From NCBI GenBank assembly GCA_039801085.1, contig JBDRTY010000002.1, positions 443,339 to 507,338 on the forward strand: 64,000 bases of DNA, read 5' to 3'. Position numbers and translations under genes: made by a program. Within the stretch, counting starts at the first letter, position 1. Each line of letters opens with the position of its first letter. This DNA is from a candidate division WOR-3 bacterium (GTDB lineage: Bacteria; Hydrothermota; Tepidihabitantia; Tepidihabitantales; Tepidihabitantaceae). The notes beneath the pieces are model-generated. The model saw only the letters and a list, made by a program, of their open reading frames with translations, ran no database searches and had not been told where the DNA came from. Shown in pieces: positions 1 through 7,451 of the stretch.

Positions 1-561
1 CATTCCGGCACCGTCCGTCTCTTCGGAGAGCTGGTAACTTCCCGTACTATCAGGCATTGGCGCAGTCAGATCGGCTATGTTCCGCAGAACCTCGTTCTTG
101 ACCCGCGGCTGCCGTTTGACTGTCAGGAGGCGATCCTGCTCGGGCTTTACGGCCGGCTCGGACTCTTCCGCAATCCGGCTCCGGCGGACCGTCAGCGGGC
201 AGCCGAGCTGATGCACTACTTCCGGATTGTGCACCTGAGCCACCGGCCGGTCGGACAGATCTCGGGTGGTGAACAGCAGAAGGTGGCGCTCGCCCGCGCC
301 CTGCTTCAGGAGCCGAAAATCCTGCTGCTCGATGAGCCGACCACCAGTCTGGACCGGCGTTCGGTCCAGGAGCTGCTTGAGCTCATCGCCGAAATCTATG
401 TCCGTTTCCGCCTGACCGTGGTCATGGTCACCCATCTGCCTGAACATCTGCCTTCAGTCTGCAGTCAGGTGGTGCTGATGAAGGCGGGCAGGATCGTCTG
501 GCAGGGGGAAAGGACGGACGGACTGGCACCGGACCGGCTGGAGAGGTTTTTCAATGAGTGA
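1..561 (+). CDS. Metal ABC transporter ATP-binding protein (5' end outside window)
   Basis: C-terminal part of an ABC ATPase; the reading frame is open from base 1, so the start and Walker A lie upstream. Visible are the Q-loop (YVPQ), the signature ISGGEQQ, Walker B (ILLLDEPTTSLD) and the H-loop (VTHLP). The protein would power import of zinc or manganese by the permease that follows, with which it overlaps by 8 bp. Substrate is inferred from the partner's family (ZnuB/MntB type) and not from this fragment. Any binding protein must lie upstream of the window. Confidence 0.9.
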   Translation, partial: HSGTVRLFGELVTSRTIRHWRSQIGYVPQNLVLDPRLPFDCQEAILLGLYGRLGLFRNPAPADRQRAAELMHYFRIVHLSHRPVGQISGGEQQKVALARALLQEPKILLLDEPTTSLDRRSVQELLELIAEIYVRFRLTVVMVTHLPEHLPSVCSQVVLMKAGRIVWQGERTDGLAPDRLERFFNE

Positions 562-1363
562 ATTTCAGCTCCTGGTCAAGCCCCTGCTCGCAGCAGTATT
601 TGGCAGTATCGCCTGCGGGATTGTCGGGGTCTGGGTAGTGCTGCTGAACATCCCCTTTGTCGGAGTTGCCATGTCCCATGCGGCATTTGCCGGTGCGGTC
701 TGCGGACTGCTGCTCGGCATCAATCCGCTCCTGACCGGTCTGCTCTTTGCCGGCGGCGCCGCTCTGCTCATCGGACCGGTGGCGGAACGGGCGGATCTGG
801 AACCCGGAGTTTCGCTCGGGGTGATCTTCTCGCTCATGCTCGGGCTGGCGTTTCTGGGCATCGGTCTGCTCAAGGGTCCGCGCACTGAGGCGCTGCGCTT
901 TATCTGGGGCAACATTCTGCTCGTCAGCCGGACTGATCTTATTCTGCTCGGCTTAAACACACTGGTAGTCATTATGTTTCTGCTGGTGCTGAACAAGGAG
1001 ACCCGGGCGGTCCTGTTTCACCGGGAGCTCGCCCGGGCGGTCGGGGTACCGGAGCGGACGATCTTCTTTTCGCTGCTGGTGCTCTGTGCCCTGACGGTTA
1101 CCGCGAACCTGAATACGATCGGCGGACTTCTGATCTTCAGCCTGGTGGTCAGTCCGGCGTCGGCTGCCTATCAGCTCACCTACCGGCTCAATACCATGTA
1201 TCTGCTCTCATCCGGTTTCGCCCTGCTTGCCAGCCTCTCCGGCCTGGCACTCTCCTGGTTCTTCAATCTGCCCAGCGGTGCCGCCATCATCTGCAGCGCC
1301 AGCCTGATCTTTACCTTTGCTCTGATCTTTTCGCCCAAGCGCAGAATGAGACCGCGGGGCTGA
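554..1363 (+). CDS. Metal ABC transporter permease (ZnuB/MntB type)
   Basis: 269-residue integral membrane protein with about eight hydrophobic segments, of the ABC-3 permease family that imports zinc, manganese or iron. Family features include a hydrophobic N-terminal half with the stretch FVGVAMSHAAFAG and a C-terminal part reading GGLLIFSLVVSPASAAY. It overlaps the ATPase gene by 8 bp and is translationally coupled to it. The metal cannot be told from the sequence, and I see no regulator nearby. The gene ends 2 bp before the convergent pckA stop. Confidence 0.92.
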   Translation: MSEFQLLVKPLLAAVFGSIACGIVGVWVVLLNIPFVGVAMSHAAFAGAVCGLLLGINPLLTGLLFAGGAALLIGPVAERADLEPGVSLGVIFSLMLGLAFLGIGLLKGPRTEALRFIWGNILLVSRTDLILLGLNTLVVIMFLLVLNKETRAVLFHRELARAVGVPERTIFFSLLVLCALTVTANLNTIGGLLIFSLVVSPASAAYQLTYRLNTMYLLSSGFALLASLSGLALSWFFNLPSGAAIICSASLIFTFALIFSPKRRMRPRG

Positions 1364-1365
1364 AC

Positions 1366-3018
1366 CTACTTGCCCGGACAGGCACGGGCGATCGCCGGGT
1401 CAATTCCCTTGTTCCCGTAGTTGTGCTGGAATACGGTCAGGAACTCGCCGGCAAGTTTCCTTGCCCGCTCCTCATAGGCGGCCCGGTCCTGCCAGGTATT
1501 TCTCGGGTTGAGAATGGTGCTGTCCGGCACATTGGGGCAGGATTTCGGGATCGCCAGCTGAAATACCGGTTCAATCTCATAATCCACCTGTTCGAGACTG
1601 CCGTCAATCACCGCCTGCACGATCTCGCGGGTGAGCCGGAGTTCAATCCGCTGCCCCTTGCCATAGGGCCCGCCGGTCCAGCCGGTATTGACGAGATAGA
1701 CCCGGGTCTTGTGCCGGTCCAGCTTCTCACCCAGCAGCCGGGCATAGACATCCGGGTTCCGGGGCATGAACGGCTGGCCGAAGAAGCGGGAATAGGTGCT
1801 TTTGGGCTGAATGATCCCGGTTTCAGTGCCGGCGAGTTTTGAGGTGTAGCCGAGCAGAAACCAGAGCATCGCCTGTTCCCGGCTCAGCCGGGCAACCGGC
1901 GGCAGGACGCCGTTGGCGTCCGCGGTCAGAAAGATGATCGTCTGGGGATGGCTGCCGACCGGCGGGGTCTTGATGTTGGAGAGGAAGGAGAGCGGATAGG
2001 AGCCACGGGAGTTTTCGGTGAGCCGGGCATCGCTCAAGTCAAATGAGCCGTCCGGATAGACCATCGCATTCTCCACAATTGCGCCGTGCTCCAGATAGTC
2101 GGCGGTATGGAAACAGGCATGATAGATCTCCGGCTCCTTTCCCGGGTCAAGGTTGATCAGCTTGGCGTAACAGCCGTTCTCAAAATTGGCGATCCCGGAA
2201 TCTGACCAGCCGTGTTCATCATCGCCGAGGAGCCTGCGCCGCGGATCGGTGGACAGGGTGGTCTTGCCGGTCCCGGAGAGACCCAGAAACAGGGTGATGT
2301 CCCCCTTCTCCCCCTCATTTGCCGAGCAGTGCAGCGGCAGAATCCCCTGCTCGGGCAGGAGGTAGTTCATCACCGTGAACATCAGCTTCTTGATTGAACC
2401 GCAGTATGCCGAGCCGAAGACGATTCCGAGCCGGAGGTCGTAGTCAATTACGATCACCATCGTGCTCGTCCGGTTGGTGCCCGGCAGTTTGCGCAGTCTG
2501 CCTTCATAACGCTGCGGGTTCAGCCGGTCATAGGGCAGGGCGACGAGGGTGAAGGGCCGGTCAGCAAAGATCGACTTTCTGATCTCCGCCGGCACCGGAC
2601 AGAACATGTTATCGACAAACAGGCTGTGGAGCGCCCGGTCCGAGACAAACTGCAGCGGCAGGGCATAGGAAGGGTCCCAGCCGAGGCAACGGTCGAGCGC
2701 ATAGAGCCGGGGCTTGGTCTCCAGCCGTGCCAGCACATCCTCGCAGATCATCTGGAAGGTCTCGGGCGTGATCGGCAGGTTGTTCGGTGAGGTCCAGTCA
2801 ATGTTGCCCTCAGATTCGGGCCGCAGCACCGTGACCGTATCCTGCGGGCTTCTGCCAGTGGAGTCGGGCGGAGTCCAAGTGGCAAGGGTACCGGTCTTAA
2901 GCACAATCGCCTCCCGGCGTGCCACCGCCTCCCGGATCAGCTCGGCGCGTGCCGGATTGCGCCGGACATCAGGATGGGACTCAAGCAGCCGGTTCAGATT
3001 CGGAACAAAATTCTCCAT
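1366..3018 (-). CDS. pckA: Phosphoenolpyruvate carboxykinase (ATP)
   Basis: 550 residues, close to the usual 520-540 for ATP-dependent PEPCK, which converts oxaloacetate plus ATP to PEP, CO2 and ADP. The P-loop GLSGTGKTTLSTDP sits near residue 245-255, followed by the metal/kinase-2 motif LLGDDEHGWSD and the family stretch GIANFENGCYAK. The ATG follows the stop codon of ppdK directly (TAA-ATG), with AAGGA inside the ppdK 3' end as ribosome site, so the two are co-translated. Together they set flux between pyruvate, PEP and oxaloacetate. Confidence 0.97.
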   Translation of the reverse strand: MENFVPNLNRLLESHPDVRRNPARAELIREAVARREAIVLKTGTLATWTPPDSTGRSPQDTVTVLRPESEGNIDWTSPNNLPITPETFQMICEDVLARLETKPRLYALDRCLGWDPSYALPLQFVSDRALHSLFVDNMFCPVPAEIRKSIFADRPFTLVALPYDRLNPQRYEGRLRKLPGTNRTSTMVIVIDYDLRLGIVFGSAYCGSIKKLMFTVMNYLLPEQGILPLHCSANEGEKGDITLFLGLSGTGKTTLSTDPRRRLLGDDEHGWSDSGIANFENGCYAKLINLDPGKEPEIYHACFHTADYLEHGAIVENAMVYPDGSFDLSDARLTENSRGSYPLSFLSNIKTPPVGSHPQTIIFLTADANGVLPPVARLSREQAMLWFLLGYTSKLAGTETGIIQPKSTYSRFFGQPFMPRNPDVYARLLGEKLDRHKTRVYLVNTGWTGGPYGKGQRIELRLTREIVQAVIDGSLEQVDYEIEPVFQLAIPKSCPNVPDSTILNPRNTWQDRAAYEERARKLAGEFLTVFQHNYGNKGIDPAIARACPGK

Positions 3019-5655
3019 TTAGACATCCTTTCTTTCCGTTTTAGCGAGCGCCGCCTGGGCTGCCACCAGCCGGGCAACCGGCACCCGGAACGGCGAACAG
3101 CTCACATAGTCCAGCCCGATTTTGTGGCAGAAGACGATCGTCTGCGGATCACCGCCATGCTCGCCGCAGATGCCGAGCTTCAGCTTGAGATTCACCCGCC
3201 GGCCGTTCCGGCTGCACCATTTCATCAGCAGTCCGACCCCCTTCGTGTCCAGTGTGTCAAAGGGGTTGAAGCTCACAATCCCGAGCCTCTTATAGCCGGC
3301 AAAGAACTTGCCGTAGTCATCCCTTGACCAGGCATAGGTCAGCTGGGTCAGGTCGTTGGTGCCGAAGGAGAAAAAGTCGGCAGCGGTTGCGATCTCATCC
3401 GCCAGCAGCGCCGCCCGCGGCACCTCAATCATCGTCCCGACGGTGTATTTCACTTTTATTCCGGTTTCGGCAAACACCTGCTCTGCCACCTGCTCAATCA
3501 GCTGCCGCTGCCGCACAAGCTCCTCAACATCACCGACCAGCGGAATCATGATTTCGGGCAGAACCTTTATCCCTTCCTGCTTTACCTGACAGGCGGCCTC
3601 AAAGATCGCCCGCGCCTGCATCTCGGTGATTTCGGGATAGATGATGCCCAGCCGGCACCCGCGGAACCCGAGCATCGGATTTGCCTCCTCTAGCTTCTCA
3701 ATCGTCGCCTTCACCCGCTCCACGGTGATTCCGAGCCGTTCTGCCAGCTGGGCGATCTTCTCCTCCTCAACCGGCAGAAACTCATGCAGCGGCGGGTCCA
3801 GAGTCCGGATCGTCACCGGCAGACCGTCCATCACCCGGAAAATCTCGACAAAATCCTGACGCTGCATCGGCAGGAGTTTCGCCAGCGCCCGCCTTCTACC
3901 CGCCTCATCCTCGGCGAGAATCATCTCCTGCATCACCCCGACCCGGTCCGAGGCAAAGAACATGTGCTCGGTCCGGCACAGGCCGATCCCTTCGGCTCCG
4001 AACTCCCGTGCCTTTCGGGCATCGGCCGGAGTATCGGCATTGGTCCGCACCTTAAGGAGCCTGAGACCGTCCGCCCAGCTGAGGAGCGTCTCCAGCTCTG
4101 GAGTCAGCTGCGGCGGTTCCATCGGCACCCTGCCGATGATCACACTGCCGGTTGAGCCGTCAATAGTCAGAATCTCGCCTTCCTTCAGCTCCTGAGTACC
4201 AATCTGCACCGTGCCTGTCTCATAATCAATGTGCAATTCACCGCAGCCGACCACCGCCGGCCTGCCCATGCCCCGCGCCACCACCGCGGCATGGGAGGTG
4301 GTGCCACCGGCAGCGGTCAGAATCCCCTCTGCCTTTGCCATACCGGCAACATCATCGGCTGAGGTCTGATGCCGGACCAGAATCACCCGCCTGCCTGCCT
4401 GAACCCACTCCACCGCCTTCGGAGCGGTGAGTACGATCTCGCCACTTGCCGCACCGGGGGATGCGGCAATGCCCCGTGCTGCAACGGTAAACTGCGCGCC
4501 GGGTGCAATCCGCTGATGGAGCAGGGCGGTAAGTTTCTCCGGATCAATCCGGCGCACCGCCTCCATCTTAGAAATCAGCCGTTCCCTTGCCATATCCACC
4601 GCAATCTTCACCTCAGCCTGCGGTGAACGCTTGCCAACCCGGCACTGGAGGATATAGAGCCTGCCCGCCTCCAGGGTCCACTCCACATCCATCATCTCCC
4701 GGTAATGCCGCTCCAGCTTCCGGCTGATTTTCTCCAGCTGGTCATACACATCGGGGAGCTCTTGTTTGAGGGTCTCTGCCGGCAGCGGGGTTCTGATTCC
4801 GGCAACGATGTCCTCACCCTGGGCATTGGGCAGGTATTCACAGTAAAGCCGTTTCTCACCGGTTGCCGGGTCCCGGGTAAAGAGCACCCCGGTCGCCGAG
4901 TTCGCGCCCAGATTGCCGAAAACCATCGCCTGGACATTGACCGCTGTTCCCCAGTCATCCGGGATTTGGTAGATCCGCCGGTACTCACAGGCACGCGGGT
5001 TGTTCCAGGACTTGAGCACCGCCTCAATCGCCAGCCACAGCTGCTGCTCCGGCTCCTGCGGAAAATCCTGCCCGGTCTTTTCCCGGAAGATCTCCTTGAA
5101 CCGCTGCACCACCGACTCGAGCGCGGTCTCATCCAGCTCGGTATCACTCTTTACCCCCTGCTGTTCCCGCGCCCGGTGCAGCTCCGCCTCAAACTCCTCT
5201 CTGCCGGTTTTCATCACCACATCACCGAACATCTCAATCAGCCGGCGATAGGCATCAAGGGCAAACCGCCGGTTCCCCGATTTCTGTGCCAGCCCATCAA
5301 CCGCCGCATCATTCAAGCCCAGATTCAGCACCGTATCCATCATACCGGGCATCGACGCCCGGGCACCGGACCGGACCGAGACGAGCAGCGGATTGTCCGG
5401 ATCTCCGAACTTCTTCCCCGTGCTCTGCTCAATGTAGCGCAGGCCCCGCTCAACCTCCTGCCTCAGCTCCCGCGGGGTCCGCCCGTGTTTCAGATAATGG
5501 ACACAGACGGTGGTGGCGATCGTAAATCCGGGAGGCACCGGCAAACCCAGCCTTGCCATCTCGGCAAGATTGGCGCCCTTGCCGCCCAGAACCGCCTTCA
5601 TCTTTCCTGAACCGTCGGTCCGCTTCGGACCGAAAAGATAGACCAGTTTACTCAT
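3019..5655 (-). CDS. ppdK: Pyruvate, phosphate dikinase
   Basis: 878 residues, full length for PPDK (pyruvate + ATP + Pi to PEP + AMP + PPi, reversible). The N-terminal nucleotide-binding domain contains ARASMPGMMDTVLNLGLND. The phosphorylated histidine in GGTTSHAAVVARG is residue 455, the same number as in the Clostridium symbiosum enzyme, and the C-terminal PEP/pyruvate domain carries the catalytic Cys in GICGEHGGDP (residue 830). Start ATG at 5655 is supported by AAGGAG about 10 nt upstream. It is third in a four-gene operon and sits directly ahead of pckA. Confidence 0.97.
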   Translation of the reverse strand: MSKLVYLFGPKRTDGSGKMKAVLGGKGANLAEMARLGLPVPPGFTIATTVCVHYLKHGRTPRELRQEVERGLRYIEQSTGKKFGDPDNPLLVSVRSGARASMPGMMDTVLNLGLNDAAVDGLAQKSGNRRFALDAYRRLIEMFGDVVMKTGREEFEAELHRAREQQGVKSDTELDETALESVVQRFKEIFREKTGQDFPQEPEQQLWLAIEAVLKSWNNPRACEYRRIYQIPDDWGTAVNVQAMVFGNLGANSATGVLFTRDPATGEKRLYCEYLPNAQGEDIVAGIRTPLPAETLKQELPDVYDQLEKISRKLERHYREMMDVEWTLEAGRLYILQCRVGKRSPQAEVKIAVDMARERLISKMEAVRRIDPEKLTALLHQRIAPGAQFTVAARGIAASPGAASGEIVLTAPKAVEWVQAGRRVILVRHQTSADDVAGMAKAEGILTAAGGTTSHAAVVARGMGRPAVVGCGELHIDYETGTVQIGTQELKEGEILTIDGSTGSVIIGRVPMEPPQLTPELETLLSWADGLRLLKVRTNADTPADARKAREFGAEGIGLCRTEHMFFASDRVGVMQEMILAEDEAGRRRALAKLLPMQRQDFVEIFRVMDGLPVTIRTLDPPLHEFLPVEEEKIAQLAERLGITVERVKATIEKLEEANPMLGFRGCRLGIIYPEITEMQARAIFEAACQVKQEGIKVLPEIMIPLVGDVEELVRQRQLIEQVAEQVFAETGIKVKYTVGTMIEVPRAALLADEIATAADFFSFGTNDLTQLTYAWSRDDYGKFFAGYKRLGIVSFNPFDTLDTKGVGLLMKWCSRNGRRVNLKLKLGICGEHGGDPQTIVFCHKIGLDYVSCSPFRVPVARLVAAQAALAKTERKDV

Positions 5656-5688
5656 ACAACATTCACTCCTTGGTTTGCAATAAAAATT

Positions 5689-5916
5689 TTACCGGCGCCA
5701 GAAGATCAGATTCAGAATCAGGGTCAGAATGAGCGACAGCACAATTGAGGACGCCACCGGAATATAGACCACCAGATTCCGGCGTTCAATTACGATATCT
5801 CCGGGCAGACGGAAAAAGCCAAGCCTGGGCAGAATTATCAGCCCGGCACCGAAGAAAATCAGCAGTAAACCGGCAAGAATCAGCAACCTGCCCAGCGTGG
5901 AAAAGCTACCGGTCAT
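5689..5916 (-). CDS. DUF2905-type small membrane protein
   Basis: 75 residues from the ATG at 5916, two hydrophobic segments separated by the short loop RLGFFRLPGDIVIERRNLVV, which is the hallmark of the DUF2905 family (unknown function, usually about 70 residues). A longer reading from 5949 is possible, but the chosen start overlaps the upstream gene by only 11 bp and matches family length. It sits between the DUF2007-type gene and ppdK in one operon. Confidence 0.8.
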   Translation of the reverse strand: MTGSFSTLGRLLILAGLLLIFFGAGLIILPRLGFFRLPGDIVIERRNLVVYIPVASSIVLSLILTLILNLIFWRR

Positions 5917-6175
5917 CGTCAGTCTGACCGGTACCCGGCGCATCATCAACCGGCTTTCCGCTCAGAAACCCATCAATAATCTCTTTTGCCTGCGCCAGAT
6001 TTTCCTCCTCAACCAGCACCTCACCCCAGGCAGGTCGCATCACCTGGGCGATGCCGTCATAAGCCGGAATCTGAAATGAATGCACCAGTGCCGGAATCCC
6101 GCTTGCCTCCAGCAGATCCCGGATCGTATTTGCCATCAGCTCATTCTCTGCCCGATAAACCTGCTTCAGCGCCAT
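5906..6175 (-). CDS. DUF2007-type putative signal-transducing protein
   Basis: 89 residues beginning MALKQVYRAENELMANTIRD, the pattern of DUF2007 proteins: a small alpha/beta domain in which a helix follows a strand that recognises an unknown ligand or partner. A Trp-containing stretch RPAWGEVLVEEENLAQAKEI completes the fold. It is the first gene of the operon leading to ppdK-pckA. A strong promoter ends 9 nt before its ATG and no Shine-Dalgarno site is present, so its mRNA should be leaderless. Confidence 0.75.
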   Translation of the reverse strand: MALKQVYRAENELMANTIRDLLEASGIPALVHSFQIPAYDGIAQVMRPAWGEVLVEEENLAQAKEIIDGFLSGKPVDDAPGTGQTDDDR

Positions 6176-6184
6176 AAGAATTAT

Positions 6185-6212
6185 ATTATACCCGGATATT
6201 GTAAATAATCAA
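6185..6212 (-). promoter_or_regulatory. Promoter of the ppdK-pckA operon
   Basis: On the minus strand TTGATT (6212-6207), 16-bp spacer, TATAAT (6190-6185), then only 9 nt to the ATG at 6175. Transcription should begin at or next to the start codon. Confidence 0.75.
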
Positions 6213-6480
6213 ATCTCCCACATATTAGACTCCGGAAATGGGCAACAAATTTCACACCTGTTCCCATCTGCCAGAGCAAAAGCCGGGAACGGCCGAACGG
6301 TGGGGGGAACTGCCCCCCTCTTCGGGCACAAACCGGCATCAGCCTGGCAACACTCTGCAGAACCGCAACTTACCGGAACAGCACCCGGGAAAGTCGGGTT
6401 GAAAATGTGAAATTACGCCATGTTTCTGACTCTAACTGAATAGAGCAAAACCGGCAATGACCCTCAACTTCGCACCCCTT
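6213..6480. other. Non-coding spacer, no recognisable gene
   Basis: First part of an almost 800-bp stretch without a credible gene. The frames here encode low-complexity, Arg/Ser-rich products with no family look. A GC-rich stretch near 6295-6325 can fold weakly, and I see no terminator or RNA gene. Confidence 0.4.
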
Positions 6481-6907
6481 CCCCTTTTCATTTTGCATTT
6501 TGCATTGTGAAAGAGATTCCTCGACTCCGCTCGGAATGACCTTTCCTCCTGTCATTTCGACCGAAGCGGAGAAATCCCTTGCTTAATTCTGCATTGTGTG
6601 AAAGGGATTCCTCGGCTTCGCCTCGCTCGGAATGACACCTCTTTTCGTCATTTCGAGCGACGCCGAGCAATAGCGAGGCGGAGTCGAGAAATCTCTCCGC
6701 CTTGCACTTTGCACTCTGCATTGGGAAAGAGGGATTCCTCGACTCGCCTTCGGCTCGCCCGGAATGACCAAGGGGGCAAAGTCATTTCCCCCGGTGCCGG
6801 AGGCGAACCGTTTCCTGTCATCCCGACTGGAGCGACACCGCAGGCGCGCATTTCTTCGGTCATTTCGACCGGAGCGGAGCCGGAGGCGGAGCGGAGTGGA
6901 GAAATCA
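6481..6907. repeat. Cluster of inverted GC-rich intergenic repeats
   Basis: Alternating copies of one unit in opposite orientation. Forward copies begin GATTCCTCG and end CGGAATGAC (6515-6540, 6606-6636, 6733-6768). Reverse copies begin GTCATTTCGA and end GAGAAATC (6551-6576, 6647-6693, 6859-6906), with a diverged copy from 6817. Neighbouring copies form large hairpins. Between them lie TTTGCATTTTGCATTG-like strings. Open frames across the cluster are only repeat translations. A further pair lies at 40098-40188. These resemble REP/MITE-like intergenic elements; no transposase is nearby. Confidence 0.8.
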
Positions 6908-6934
6908 GCCTGGCAGTTGATTGTCTGCCGGTGC

Positions 6935-6962
6935 TTGACCGGTTCTGACTGGTGATTATGCT
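6935..6962 (+). promoter_or_regulatory. Promoter of the 144-residue unknown gene
   Basis: TTGACC (6935-6940), 16-bp spacer, TATGCT (6957-6962), 8 nt to the GTG at 6971. The spacing matches other leaderless genes in the window and is the main reason for trusting the gene that follows. Confidence 0.65.
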
Positions 6963-6970
6963 GGAATTAA

Positions 6971-7405
6971 GTGCGGTCGCTTGCCCAGTTTTATCAGGAG
7001 CGGGTGCTTTCATATCCCAGACGGCACCGGCGTCGGCTGCCGGTGGTGAAGGCAGGCAGTGAAATCAGGGTTGAGCCGGGGCTGTTCGGCTGGCGGGTGG
7101 TGGTATCCCGGCGTGTCCTGCCCTGCCGTTCTGAGGCGGAGGCGCGGTTTCTCAGGCTGGCGCTGGAGCTCGGACTGGAGGAGATTGAGGTGCCGGATGA
7201 TGAAGGGTATCTGGCCCAGATTCTGCCCGAGTTTGAGCGGCTCAAGGCCGCGGTGGATGCGGTGATGGACCGCTATCTTGACGGGGTCAGCAGTCGCCAG
7301 GTGCGGACTTCGGTCCGGCAGCGGGTCTACACCCGGCTGCTCAGGGATGAAGGCGGTTCACCGCGCTGCCGCAGGGGCAGAACCGGCCGGCACCGGCAGG
7401 GCTGA
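6971..7405 (+). CDS. Hypothetical protein, 144 residues
   Basis: No family recognised. Starts at GTG, 8 nt after a promoter -10 box. The protein is strongly basic at both ends (SYPRRHRRRLPVVK near the N-terminus and an Arg/Gly-rich C-terminus) with an acidic helical middle (LALELGLEEIEVPDDEGYLAQILPEFERL shortened here to its character: Leu/Glu-rich). The basic ends suggest nucleic-acid or ribosome contact, which is only a guess. It lies 46 bp before alaS, which has its own promoter. GC-rich codon use matches the genome. Confidence 0.6.
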   Translation: MRSLAQFYQERVLSYPRRHRRRLPVVKAGSEIRVEPGLFGWRVVVSRRVLPCRSEAEARFLRLALELGLEEIEVPDDEGYLAQILPEFERLKAAVDAVMDRYLDGVSSRQVRTSVRQRVYTRLLRDEGGSPRCRRGRTGRHRQG

Positions 7406-7414
7406 GGGTATTAC

Positions 7415-7443
7415 TTGAAGAAAATCACAATTCTTGGTAAAAT
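7415..7443 (+). promoter_or_regulatory. alaS promoter
   Basis: TTGAAG (7415-7420), 17-bp spacer, TAAAAT (7438-7443), 8 nt to the ATG at 7452. No Shine-Dalgarno sequence precedes the ATG, so alaS is expected to have a leaderless mRNA. Confidence 0.7.
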
Positions 7444-7451
7444 CGATCAAT

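Noticed and set aside
5917-5949. Longer N-terminus of the DUF2905-type protein
   Set aside because: Would overlap the upstream gene by 44 bp and add a basic extension not typical for the family.
6370-7013. Open frames across the inverted repeats
   Set aside because: Their translations just read the repeat units (Ser/Arg/Glu-rich recurrent strings); no ribosome sites or family features.
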